DNA from: Candidatus Jordarchaeia archaeon
GTDB lineage: Archaea; Asgardarchaeota; Jordiarchaeia; Jordiarchaeales; Jordiarchaeaceae
DNA length: 33,972 bases
Direction of reading: 5' to 3'
Assembly (NCBI GenBank): GCA_018383815.1
Contig: JAHAWU010000028.1
Span: forward strand, 1-33,972
In this document: piece by piece, positions 1-7,887 of the stretch
How the letters are laid out: each line of letters opens with the position of its first letter
How positions within the stretch are numbered: position 1 is the first letter of the stretch
Translations under genes and position numbers: made by a program
Notes under the pieces: model-generated
The model's database searches: none
Told to the model about the DNA's origin: nothing
Seen by the model: the letters and a program-made list of their open reading frames with translations, nothing else

Positions 1-1
1 T

Positions 2-190
2 ATTAGGACAGAGAAAGGCGGGGAAATTTTCCAAAAGGCTCAGGAGGAGGAGTACCTGACCTCAAAGCCTTTGGAGGAATCTGAAGCAGGACTCCCCCTG
101 CTTATAAAACTGGCGAGAGGAAAGAGAAAGAGAAACCTTGAAAAACTGGAATCCAAAAGAACAGAGGGAGGATATGTCACCCATTTCTAA
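2..190 (+). CDS. 3' end of an unrecognised gene (partial)
   Basis: An open frame enters from the window edge and stops at TAA 188-190, giving about 62 residues. The peptide is strongly charged, with an acidic stretch (AQEEEYLTSKPLEESE) followed by a basic one (RGKRKRNLEKLESKR), and ends in THF. I see no domain in so short a tail. It converges on the V4R-type gene ending at 236, with a T-rich spacer between them. That this is a real coding end is an inference from the open frame and its composition. Confidence 0.5.
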   Translation: MRTEKGGEIFQKAQEEEYLTSKPLEESEAGLPLLIKLARGKRKRNLEKLESKRTEGGYVTHF

Positions 191-235
191 ATTTCCCTCT
201 TCTTTATTTTAAAATTTGATCAATACTCATAATGT

Positions 236-1504
236 CTACTTTGTTTCTAGTTCAAATTCGCAGTAATCATTCCCCATAGCCATACACTTTGTTTCTTTAC
301 AGATCCATTCTTTATTTGTAACTACTTGAAGAATTCCCACAAGAGCCCCCGCAACAAAGGTGCAAACTGGCCTATCAGAATGGGTATAAGATAATGCGAT
401 TGTGGAAATACCTGTTATTTTTAATTTGCCTGTATCAACACTTCCCTCAATTGATATCACCCTACCCCACCCCGAGGCTGTGTTATATTTCAAGACTTCG
501 GATAGTTGATCTTTATTGTTTTTTTGCGACTCAGATTTTATGAGAAGCGCGGCTCCGCGTCCTACTTGCTCACCCAATTCGAGGAGAATTTTTCGAGACT
601 CTTCTTGGTTGTGTTGTTTTTCTATGGCTTTAATAAACAGTATTAAGGTCTGTATTGGTGTTATAATGTGGTTCCAGCCGAGTATTGAAACCTGACCCAA
701 TTCGTTGAACGACATGCTTTCCTTTAGTTTAGTGAAGGAGTCATAGAGTGGGAAAAGCGTGATGAACTTGTCGGGAGTAAAAAGGTAGGCGAATCTTTGG
801 TTTAAAATTTTGTGGGCCTCTCTTATTAGGGGAGTTCTTGAAATGTGTACGTATGATTGCTTTTTTTCTTCAACTGTTTCGAAACTAAAGTTTATGGCAT
901 AGTCAATAATATGAGTCAGAGTGTTAGTCACCTGTGGTTCATGAACATCGCGGTTTGCTATTCCCAGAAATATTCCGCCCTCGCCCTTAGCGTCGAGGGT
1001 TAATTTTCTAATCATTCTCAAAACAGTTTTTGAATCAAAGTCGATGATTGAGGAGCTTATATTGGCGTAAATAACAAGTATCGGAGTGTCCGGAAATTTT
1101 TGCTTAAGCCGGGATTTTGCCTCGCTTATTTCGTAAATTATTCTGTTTGGCTCATTAGCTATTTCTCTAATATTCTTAACTTCGTTATAAACTATGGTTT
1201 TGTTTTCGCTTGAAACCAAGTCCAAAAAGTAGAAGCGGTCTTCCCGAATGGCCTTTTGAAATGCTGTGTTCATTTTCTCGCAGAAATTCTCTTTAATTTG
1301 TCTATTAATTATTTCGAAGGGCAAATTTGTGTGAACCATTATAACAGCTCCGCCCTTTTCCAAAAATTTCAAAGCTATTAAGGCCGCAAGCCTATTGGCG
1401 TCATTAAGTGTGAAAGAGTCCGACGTTACCAGAAGTGATAAGCCACCATATAGACGCCCCAAGGTATTATCAATGTATTCAATTTCGGTTCTACTAATCT
1501 TCAA
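236..1504 (-). CDS. Degenerate KaiC/RecA-like domain + V4R domain protein (paralog 4 of 4)
   Basis: 422 residues. The N-terminal ~210 residues follow a KaiC/RecA-like layout (GG, hydrophobic strand, P-loop position, helix, long insert, Walker-B-like strand ILVIYANISSSIIDF at ~142-156, NRDVHEP at ~184-190), but the P-loop is replaced by SDSFTLNDA (28-36), so ATP hydrolysis is unlikely. Residues ~280-420 look like a V4R (4-vinyl reductase) domain, a small-molecule-binding fold, with C381, C402, C407 and C415; the last three form the C-x4-C-x7-C end typical of the family. The start is TTG at 1504 with a GGGAG-type ribosome site just upstream. It is last in a run of four paralogs, 94 nt behind its neighbour. 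No membrane segment is seen, so it is probably cytosolic. Ligand and partner are unknown. Confidence 0.75.
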   Translation of the reverse strand: MKISRTEIEYIDNTLGRLYGGLSLLVTSDSFTLNDANRLAALIALKFLEKGGAVIMVHTNLPFEIINRQIKENFCEKMNTAFQKAIREDRFYFLDLVSSENKTIVYNEVKNIREIANEPNRIIYEISEAKSRLKQKFPDTPILVIYANISSSIIDFDSKTVLRMIRKLTLDAKGEGGIFLGIANRDVHEPQVTNTLTHIIDYAINFSFETVEEKKQSYVHISRTPLIREAHKILNQRFAYLFTPDKFITLFPLYDSFTKLKESMSFNELGQVSILGWNHIITPIQTLILFIKAIEKQHNQEESRKILLELGEQVGRGAALLIKSESQKNNKDQLSEVLKYNTASGWGRVISIEGSVDTGKLKITGISTIALSYTHSDRPVCTFVAGALVGILQVVTNKEWICKETKCMAMGNDYCEFELETK

Positions 1505-1598
1505 CTTTTCTCCCTACCTTCAAAATTAATCATTATACTAAACCTCGCATAGCTTTTTTCCGCAAACATTAGGAGAATATATGTTGAATGCTAAATTT

Positions 1599-2867
1599 TC
1601 AGGGGGGCTGTTCAATTTTTGCTTCAAATACACACCATTCATCTCCCCTTGCTATACAATGCGTTTCATTGCAAATCCACCTCTTTCCTGTAACCCCTTC
1701 TAAAATTCCAGCCAAAATGCTTCCAACCACCGCACAAACTTTGTGATTTGATTTGCCATAATAGTAGGATATCGTCATAAAATTGTAAATCTTAAATTCT
1801 CCAGATTCTGGGCTTCCCTCTCTTTTGATTAGTCTTCCCCATCCTCGAATCAAGAAGTAATTAAGCGTTTCCCTCAGCAAATCACTTCCCTCTAAACCAT
1901 ACTTTGATTTGAAGAGATTTGTAATCTCCAAACCCAATTTTCGACCAAAACCCTCCATAAATTTTCCATACTCATTTATCCCTAAAGTCTTTTCAAGTTC
2001 TTTAAACAAAAATAGGAAGGTACTCAGGGGGGTAATCAAAAACTCCCTATCCCCAATTAAAATTTTTCCCTCCCTATAGGAAATGCGCCTCTTAAAATCG
2101 TCAAAAATCGGAGCCAAAGCAGGAAGCTTTAAAAAAGTATTATTAGAAAAAAGATAAGCATATCTCTGGTAAATATTGGCCGAGCTTGGCTCCGAAACCG
2201 GAGACTTCAACACGCGAAAATAGGGCTGTTTTAAGCTTCCCCCTTCTTCGCATCTGAGTTCTACCACAAAATCAGCCAAGTGTATCAGCGCATTTAGTAT
2301 TATAGGATCGTGGATGTCGCGATTAACTAGTCCCATGATAATGTCTCCCCATCGCTTTACGTTTGCTGTTAACTTCCTAAAAATTTTTAACACAGTTTTT
2401 GAGCCAAAATCTAGAATAGACGAACTAAAATTTTGATACAAAATCATGAGAGGTGTGTCTGGTGAAACATTTTTGATTTTTTCTCTTAAATAACTGACTT
2501 CAAACAGAATTCTGTCGGGGTCGTTGTCGATTCCTAATACGCCCTTTAAACTAGAACCTTTGTGAAAAGTATTGTTTAATGTCGTATCGAGATAATAGCA
2601 TTTGCCCACGTTAAAGGCCTGCCAAATTAAATCAACATCCTTTGGCGAAAACCTTGTTTGAATATCTTCATTTACCATGGAGGATGGCAAACTTGTTCCT
2701 ATTACGATGCCCCCTCCACCCTGTTTAAGGAAGTTTATGCCGACTAAAAGATTGAGAGTTATGGCATCATTTAAAGTGAAAGAATCACATATAAACAAAA
2801 TTGAAGTGCCACCAGATAACACGCCTAGGTATTCATCTATGAATTCCACCATTTTTTCAGTCATCAA
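1599..2867 (-). CDS. Degenerate KaiC/RecA-like domain + V4R domain protein (paralog 3 of 4)
   Basis: 422 residues, colinear with its three neighbours. The P-loop position reads CDSFTLNDA (about 27-35), which lacks the glycines and lysine needed for nucleotide. The Walker-B-like strand (LMILYQNFSSSILDF) and the NRDIHDP motif are kept. The C-terminal V4R domain ends WICNETHCIARGDEWCVFE and keeps all three terminal cysteines plus the upstream one (KVCAVV). The first codon could be TTG (2865-2867) or the adjacent ATG (2862-2864); a GAGG lies 8 to 11 nt upstream and suits either. It lies 50 nt downstream of paralog 2, consistent with co-transcription. Its role is probably that of a ligand sensor or scaffold rather than an ATPase. 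Confidence 0.75.
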   Translation of the reverse strand: MMTEKMVEFIDEYLGVLSGGTSILFICDSFTLNDAITLNLLVGINFLKQGGGGIVIGTSLPSSMVNEDIQTRFSPKDVDLIWQAFNVGKCYYLDTTLNNTFHKGSSLKGVLGIDNDPDRILFEVSYLREKIKNVSPDTPLMILYQNFSSSILDFGSKTVLKIFRKLTANVKRWGDIIMGLVNRDIHDPIILNALIHLADFVVELRCEEGGSLKQPYFRVLKSPVSEPSSANIYQRYAYLFSNNTFLKLPALAPIFDDFKRRISYREGKILIGDREFLITPLSTFLFLFKELEKTLGINEYGKFMEGFGRKLGLEITNLFKSKYGLEGSDLLRETLNYFLIRGWGRLIKREGSPESGEFKIYNFMTISYYYGKSNHKVCAVVGSILAGILEGVTGKRWICNETHCIARGDEWCVFEAKIEQPP

Positions 2868-2917
2868 ACCTTATCCCTCATTATACCTTTTGATTCATCT
2901 CCTGAAGAATGATGGTT

Positions 2918-4189
2918 TCAAGCCACAAGTTTCAATTCGAATTTACAACTACTATTTCCCTGGGCGATACACTCTTTTTCATTGCAAGTCCAAGTCCGCA
3001 AGGAGATTTCTTCTAAGATACCCTGTAGGACTCCTGCTTCAAGTATACAGACTGGATAATCGGATTTTCCATAATGGGCAGCAAAGTTAGATGAGCCTTC
3101 AACTATTATGCGTCCGGATTCAAGGCTCCCTTCGTAAATGTTAAATTTGCCCCAACCAGTAATTGAAAGGTGTTTTACCGCGGCTTTTAAAAGGTCTTTG
3201 TAATTTAATTTAAATCGGGAAGAGAGGATTTTTAAAATATGTGACCCTATGAGCCTGCCTACATTTTTTACTATTTTTGTGTATTCGCTTTTACCTAATT
3301 TTTTCTCAATTTCTTTTAGGAGAATTACGAAGGTGGGCATCTCCGCAATAATGTAATTTGTGTCGTAGGCTATTACCTCCCCTCTTTCAAGGTAGGAGAT
3401 GCTTGCCTTCAACTCTTCGAAGGACGTAGGAATGGTGGGGATAATGCAAAAATTGTCCTCGAACAGTTCATATGCGAATTTTTTGTATAATATTTTTTTA
3501 TCATCTGTGGATAAGGGTGTTCTGGTCACGGACACATAGGGTTGCTTTTTACCTTCGATAAAATCTACCCCAAATTCAAGTATATAATCAGCTAAGTGGG
3601 CGAGGGAGTTAGCCAAGCTAAGTTCTTGGATATCCCGATTTAAGATTCCCAGAAACAAATCACCATGTATTTTAACATCTAAGATCAATTTTCTTATCAT
3701 GTTTAAAACGGCTCTTGGTTCAAAATCTAAAACCAAGGAGCTGATATTTGATTGCAAAATGAGAACTGGGACATCTGAAAAATTCTTAATTTTATTTCTT
3801 GCATTTAGAATCTCATAAAAAATTCTGTTGAGGTCATTTACAACAGGCGTAACACACTCTGAATGATTACGAGTAAAGTTACTAATATTATCCTCCAATA
3901 AAATGTTGAGATAATGTAATCTACCCTCATTCATTGCCTCTTGTAAAACGCGTCTTTTTTCCGGAGAGCGAAAATATAATACATCTTTTATTGCCCAAGA
4001 AAAGGGCAAGTTTTCATAGACAAAAACGCACCCTCCACCATTTTTCAAAATGTTTAACGCTACAAGGCTTGCCAATTTCTGAGCATCATTCTCGGTGCTT
4101 GAATCCGCTGAAAACAATATTGGAAAAACGTGGTGAAGAATGCCCAGAGATTGATCTAGAAACTCTATTCCAATTTTTTCAATTTTCAA
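2918..4189 (-). CDS. Degenerate KaiC/RecA-like domain + V4R domain protein (paralog 2 of 4)
   Basis: 423 residues. The start is TTG (4187-4189) behind a clear GGTGAGG ribosome site. The P-loop position is ADSSTENDA, again without the GKT/S core. The Walker-B-like strand is VLILQSNISSLVLDF and the NRDIQE motif follows. The V4R end reads WTCNEKECIAQGNSSCKFE and has the upstream PVC cysteine, so the four-cysteine set is complete. This copy is divergent in its N-terminal half (HHVFPILFSADSS), while sequence around the conserved DS-T-NDA and NRD motifs is held. It lies 59 nt downstream of paralog 1, and the second gene of the run uses an SD-led TTG start as an internal operon gene would. Function is inferred only from domain family. 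Confidence 0.75.
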   Translation of the reverse strand: MKIEKIGIEFLDQSLGILHHVFPILFSADSSTENDAQKLASLVALNILKNGGGCVFVYENLPFSWAIKDVLYFRSPEKRRVLQEAMNEGRLHYLNILLEDNISNFTRNHSECVTPVVNDLNRIFYEILNARNKIKNFSDVPVLILQSNISSLVLDFEPRAVLNMIRKLILDVKIHGDLFLGILNRDIQELSLANSLAHLADYILEFGVDFIEGKKQPYVSVTRTPLSTDDKKILYKKFAYELFEDNFCIIPTIPTSFEELKASISYLERGEVIAYDTNYIIAEMPTFVILLKEIEKKLGKSEYTKIVKNVGRLIGSHILKILSSRFKLNYKDLLKAAVKHLSITGWGKFNIYEGSLESGRIIVEGSSNFAAHYGKSDYPVCILEAGVLQGILEEISLRTWTCNEKECIAQGNSSCKFELKLVA

Positions 4190-4248
4190 ATCCGCCTCAC
4201 CTTGAAGACTAAAGATTGAGAATTTATAAAAATTGATTCTTGCCTAAA

Positions 4249-5532
4249 TCATGTTTGGGTCAATTCAAATTCACAACAATCATCTCCCATAGCAATGCAC
4301 CTTATCTCTTTACTTGTCCATTTTTTTCCAGTAATTTCTTGAACCGCTCCCAGTAAACCTCCCTCGATCAGTATGTCCACAGGCTTGTTTGATTTGCCCC
4401 ACAATTCAGCTAAAGAGGAGTGAACTCTGATTTTTAAAGCACCGGATTCCAGACTCCCTTCAATGTTTAATACTCTGCCATAGCCTCTAGCACCAACATA
4501 CATTAGAGTTGAATGTAAAAGGCGATCTTCTTTAAAATTAAACTCTGATTCGACAATCCTAACGTTCTTAGCTCCGAAATCTTTACCAAGCTCCATAACA
4601 ATTTTTCTATAGTTGTCATAATCTGTACTTTTTTCAAAATTTGATAGAAGGCTCACCAGAAGTTGGGTGGGAAACACGAGGTGTTTCGTTCCCAATATTG
4701 AAATTTCACCTTTTTGATAAAAAACCTGACCGTCTTCCAACTCGTCTAAATAGAAAGATGCTGGTGAAAAGGTTTCAAACTTATTGCCAGAAATGCAATA
4801 CGCAATTTTTTTGTGCAAAAGCTTCTTGGCAAAACCAACTAAGGGCGTCTTAGACACTTGCAAATAGGGGCGAGGTAAATCTTCTCTAAACTCTAATCCA
4901 AACTCCATAGTGTAGTTTGAAAAATGTTTCAGAGTATTTGTGATTTCCAGCTCATGGATATCCCTGTTTAACACACCAATAAAAATATCCCCGTTCTGCT
5001 TTATGTTCGTTATCAATTTTTTAAACATATTTAAAGCAGCTTTGGAATCGAAATCAACCATAGTAGAACTGATATTATGATACAAGAGAATAACTGGGCT
5101 TTCGGGAAACCTTACTCTCATTTTTTCCATCGCGCGATTGGCTTCATATAATATTCTATCTATATCATTTCTAACAAGTACCAGTCCCACCAAACCCTCA
5201 AAATTTTCACTAGCAGGAAATTTGTTAGATACAAGGTCCAAATATGTGAAACGCCCCTCATTCATCGCCCTTGTTAAAGCATGGTACTTATCAGGCAGAA
5301 ACATATGCTTAAATTTTTTCGCGGCCAAAATGTGGGGTTCATCTGTTTGAACAGCGACACAGGGCAATCCCTGATCCATTAGATTAAAGGTCGCCAACAT
5401 GCTGAGTAGCAAGGCATCATTTAGCGTAGCAGAGTCAGCTATGAAGAGTAATACCTGAGCACCAGAAATGACTCCCAAAGAAAAGTCTACAACCGGTATC
5501 CTAGTTTCAAACTCCAAAACCCAATCCCTCAT
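4249..5532 (-). CDS. Degenerate KaiC/RecA-like domain + V4R domain protein (paralog 1, operon leader)
   Basis: 427 residues, first gene of the four-paralog run. It starts at ATG 5530-5532 with no Shine-Dalgarno, but an AT-rich TATA-like element is centred ~24 nt upstream, so the mRNA is probably leaderless. The P-loop position is ADSATLNDA. The V4R end is WTSKEIRCIAMGDDCCEFE: the first cysteine of the terminal triplet is Ser, and the upstream PVC cysteine is Asp (PVDILIEGG). These two cysteines are present in the other three paralogs, so this copy has lost a matched pair. Length and domain order are otherwise the same. It may bind a different ligand or no metal (inference). Confidence 0.75.
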   Translation of the reverse strand: MRDWVLEFETRIPVVDFSLGVISGAQVLLFIADSATLNDALLLSMLATFNLMDQGLPCVAVQTDEPHILAAKKFKHMFLPDKYHALTRAMNEGRFTYLDLVSNKFPASENFEGLVGLVLVRNDIDRILYEANRAMEKMRVRFPESPVILLYHNISSTMVDFDSKAALNMFKKLITNIKQNGDIFIGVLNRDIHELEITNTLKHFSNYTMEFGLEFREDLPRPYLQVSKTPLVGFAKKLLHKKIAYCISGNKFETFSPASFYLDELEDGQVFYQKGEISILGTKHLVFPTQLLVSLLSNFEKSTDYDNYRKIVMELGKDFGAKNVRIVESEFNFKEDRLLHSTLMYVGARGYGRVLNIEGSLESGALKIRVHSSLAELWGKSNKPVDILIEGGLLGAVQEITGKKWTSKEIRCIAMGDDCCEFELTQT

Positions 5533-5550
5533 ATAGCTAAATAGCTTACA

Positions 5551-5562
5551 ATAATATAATAA
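5551..5562 (-). promoter_or_regulatory. TATA-like promoter of the V4R paralog operon
   Basis: On the minus strand an AT-only run (TTATTATATTAT) lies 19-30 nt upstream of the ATG at 5532. That is the usual TATA-to-start distance in archaea, and there is no ribosome site before the ATG. Together these suggest a leaderless transcript starting at or next to the start codon. Confidence 0.5.
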
Positions 5563-5618
5563 GGGAGCCTAGTTTATTAAATTCACTCCCCTATAAAAAT
5601 TTAAATACCGATGGTTAT

Positions 5619-5636
5619 CCTTCTTCAGAAAGAAGG
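5619..5636. other. Perfect 7-bp hairpin in the spacer before the V4R operon
   Basis: CCTTCTT-CAGA-AAGAAGG is a perfect inverted repeat in the 188-nt spacer between the arrestin-like gene (ends 5721) and the V4R operon promoter. It could be a terminator stem for the upstream minus-strand genes or an operator; no strong T-tract decides between them. Confidence 0.4.
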
Positions 5637-5720
5637 CCCGGTACAGGATTTTATAAGATTTTTATCGAATCTAGAAGGTAGGATACTGGGGATGTTGCAT
5701 GTTTGTTTATTTATTTAATT

Positions 5721-6881
5721 TTAATTTGTGGCAGGTTTTATTTTTATTCTTTTGTTTATAACATTGCCATCGTTGTCTTCGAAGGACATTTGGAGACTTT
5801 GAACACTCTTTTCGCGTAACTCATAGTTGAGTTCTACTTCTTTTCCCGCTGGCAACCTTTTTATTCCCAGCATATAAGGCGCTGTTTCGAATAGCTCCTC
5901 CTTTATGCCAACCACTTTTATGGTAACGCCCTTAAGCTCCTGTTTCGTATTGTTTGTCACATATATGGCTAATTTCTCTTTTTCTTTTTGTTCCACCGAA
6001 ACCTCTATTGATTGTGGCAACAGTTTCCCTTTTAATATACTCTGGGCTTTTGCCTCTTCAAACAACCCCGCCTCTTCCATGGGGGGTAATACAATGTTTA
6101 TCGGTATCTGGAACTTAATACTTTCACCAGTAGCCTTTACACAAGTAATATCAAGGTACCAGTAGGAGTAAGCCCCAAATGTCTGGGACCACTGGGTTCT
6201 TTCGGTGGGTTCCCAAAAGTAGTTATAACTATGTTCAGCGTACTGTGGCACCCTGATGGATAAGTAGCCCTGCGTAGGATTCTTTTCCTCAACAGTTGTC
6301 AAAATCTCCGGAGGACTCTTTTTGATGTGAACGCAAACCTTTGCATATTTGGGACAGGAACAACTAATATTTGAGTCATTCACTAAATCTACAGTTAAAA
6401 GTTTTAACCCCTCAGTCTTATAATTCAGCTTAATCACTTCACCCGGCTGAACAGCGTCCTTTTCTATGTTAAAGCTCATTCCCTTAATAGTGAGAGAAAC
6501 AGGATTAGGCTCAAATTTTTGTTCCGACCTTATTTTGATGGGTTTCTCTGAAACAATCTTGAACGCCTCACCATACCTATCCAGTTTTCCCACAGAAAGA
6601 GAGGCCCTGATGAGGTAGTGGACATTTTTTCGTATAAGGGTGGGAACCGCCCTCCTGCTCACAAGTAGTTCACGTTCTCTAACATAAGCCCCATTTTCAA
6701 GAAAGCCCTCACAGAATACTTCACTTGTGGATAAGGAAAGCTCGTTTCCACATGGCAAGTTAGTGAGAAGAGTAATTCCACCCCACCAAACCTTTGTATC
6801 CTCAACTAGGTCAAACTTGGTTACGGTTCTTATGGAAGAACCAGCCACTGCAAAATCGCTTGCGCGTAACTCTATTGACAT
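5721..6881 (-). CDS. Arrestin-like / beta-sandwich protein
   Basis: 386 residues, almost all predicted beta strand, without signal peptide or membrane segment. Residues ~10-125 resemble an arrestin N-terminal sandwich (early AGSSI, the polar ENGAYVRERELLVS stretch, then NVHYLIRASLSVGKLDRYGEA, like the arrestin N-x-Y-x-I/L-x-A strand). Residues ~130-270 form a second sandwich. Residues ~303-384 form a third that resembles the C-terminal domain of two neighbours (VTNNTKQELKGVTIKVVGI followed by ELFET). A C-x-C-x6-C group (C174, C176, C183) could bind metal. It starts at ATG 6881, 40 nt after the Rag-type GTPase gene, with which it probably forms an operon. Arrestin-fold proteins act as adaptors; a GTPase-linked adaptor role is inference. 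A Spo0M-like protein is the main alternative. Confidence 0.5.
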   Translation of the reverse strand: MSIELRASDFAVAGSSIRTVTKFDLVEDTKVWWGGITLLTNLPCGNELSLSTSEVFCEGFLENGAYVRERELLVSRRAVPTLIRKNVHYLIRASLSVGKLDRYGEAFKIVSEKPIKIRSEQKFEPNPVSLTIKGMSFNIEKDAVQPGEVIKLNYKTEGLKLLTVDLVNDSNISCSCPKYAKVCVHIKKSPPEILTTVEEKNPTQGYLSIRVPQYAEHSYNYFWEPTERTQWSQTFGAYSYWYLDITCVKATGESIKFQIPINIVLPPMEEAGLFEEAKAQSILKGKLLPQSIEVSVEQKEKEKLAIYVTNNTKQELKGVTIKVVGIKEELFETAPYMLGIKRLPAGKEVELNYELREKSVQSLQMSFEDNDGNVINKRIKIKPATN

Positions 6882-6921
6882 TAATAACTACCCTAAATTT
6901 TGAATCATTTGTTCCCTCATA

Positions 6922-7836
6922 CTAGCCTTCAGCGTGAGCTCTAACCACAAGATCAGCGAACATAGACATGTCAGAGAGCAGCGTGTCAATTTTCTCCTGA
7001 GCCTTTTTATCCAATTCCTGAGTTTTCATTATCAACACCGCAATTATGAATTTGAACACGTGCAACGAAATCTCCTTACCACCATCCAGTCCCCGTCCAG
7101 TAAATTCCGCCGATTCAGACATGAAGAAGTTTTCCCTCAAATTATTACAAGCACTTATGAAATCCCTCAGGTCTCCCCTCAGCTGTAACCCTGTGCTAAC
7201 TCCCTGAACATTGTGCACAATCACATTACCCGAAGTATCACTAATAATGATCCTGGCCGGAATTTCACTTAACTGTTTCTGGGCAGTTTCAACATGCTTC
7301 TCCAGAGACTTGTAACTCGCAACCAATATGTCCCGGAAAATTTCAGCAAGTCGCTCCTGCTCATAAATGGAAGTCACATGAAAAGTAGGATTCCACCTAG
7401 AGAACAAATCTAGGAATATACTCTTAGCCTTTTCAAGATTTGTGTCAAGAAGCTCCTTCACATAATCCTTCAAATCATACTTGTGGAAGAAAATGTGCAC
7501 CGCAGGCTTAATATTATTCTTTGTGAACAAGTCGATAATCTGTTTGAAATACTCCTTCGCAGCCTCGAAACTTTCAGGCTCATGAAGATCCACAACTGGA
7601 ATCAAAACATCTGTACCCTGAAACACCTTTGGGTCACTAATATAGGACTCCCGGTACTGCTCCTGACCACCAAAGTCAAATATTGAAACCTCCAAGCCCA
7701 AGAAGGGGTGCCTTCTAATCTCATACATAATAGTTGGAGCCGCACCTACAGTCTGCTCAGGTTTTTTGCCAGCGAACGTTGTCAAATATATACTGGTTTT
7801 CCCACATCCTGAAAGTCCAACCAATGAGATTTTCAA
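6922..7836 (-). CDS. Rag/Gtr1-type small GTPase with C-terminal roadblock-like domain
   Basis: 304 residues. The G domain has the P-loop GLSGCGKTS (7-15), a switch-I threonine in APTI (~35), switch II DFGGQEQY (54-61), G4 as HKYD (108-111) and G5-region TSIYEQ (145-150). HKxD in place of NKxD, the TSI-x-(E/D) motif and the 'GGQ' switch II are marks of the Rag/Gtr1 branch of the Ras superfamily. Residues ~185-300 (ARIIISDTSGNVIVHN onward) resemble the roadblock-like tail of Rag proteins. No lipidation motif or membrane segment is seen. The start is TTG 7834-7836 with GGAGG 10 nt upstream. It sits between the FrhB-like gene (51 nt) and the arrestin-like gene (40 nt), so one transcript is likely. 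In eukaryotes Rag GTPases report nutrient state; the archaeal role is unknown. Confidence 0.85.
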   Translation of the reverse strand: MKISLVGLSGCGKTSIYLTTFAGKKPEQTVGAAPTIMYEIRRHPFLGLEVSIFDFGGQEQYRESYISDPKVFQGTDVLIPVVDLHEPESFEAAKEYFKQIIDLFTKNNIKPAVHIFFHKYDLKDYVKELLDTNLEKAKSIFLDLFSRWNPTFHVTSIYEQERLAEIFRDILVASYKSLEKHVETAQKQLSEIPARIIISDTSGNVIVHNVQGVSTGLQLRGDLRDFISACNNLRENFFMSESAEFTGRGLDGGKEISLHVFKFIIAVLIMKTQELDKKAQEKIDTLLSDMSMFADLVVRAHAEG

Positions 7837-7887
7837 GATTCTCTAACCTCCGCAAAGACTAAGAATCAAATGACTATTTAACATTTA

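Noticed and set aside
2677-3090. Open frame on the plus strand overlapping two V4R-type genes
   Set aside because: It lies antisense across the end of one paralog and the start of another; its sequence is the complement of conserved coding sequence and has no family features.
236-5532. Active KaiC-type ATPases or clock proteins
   Set aside because: All four copies lack the P-loop lysine and glycines, so ATPase activity is not supported.
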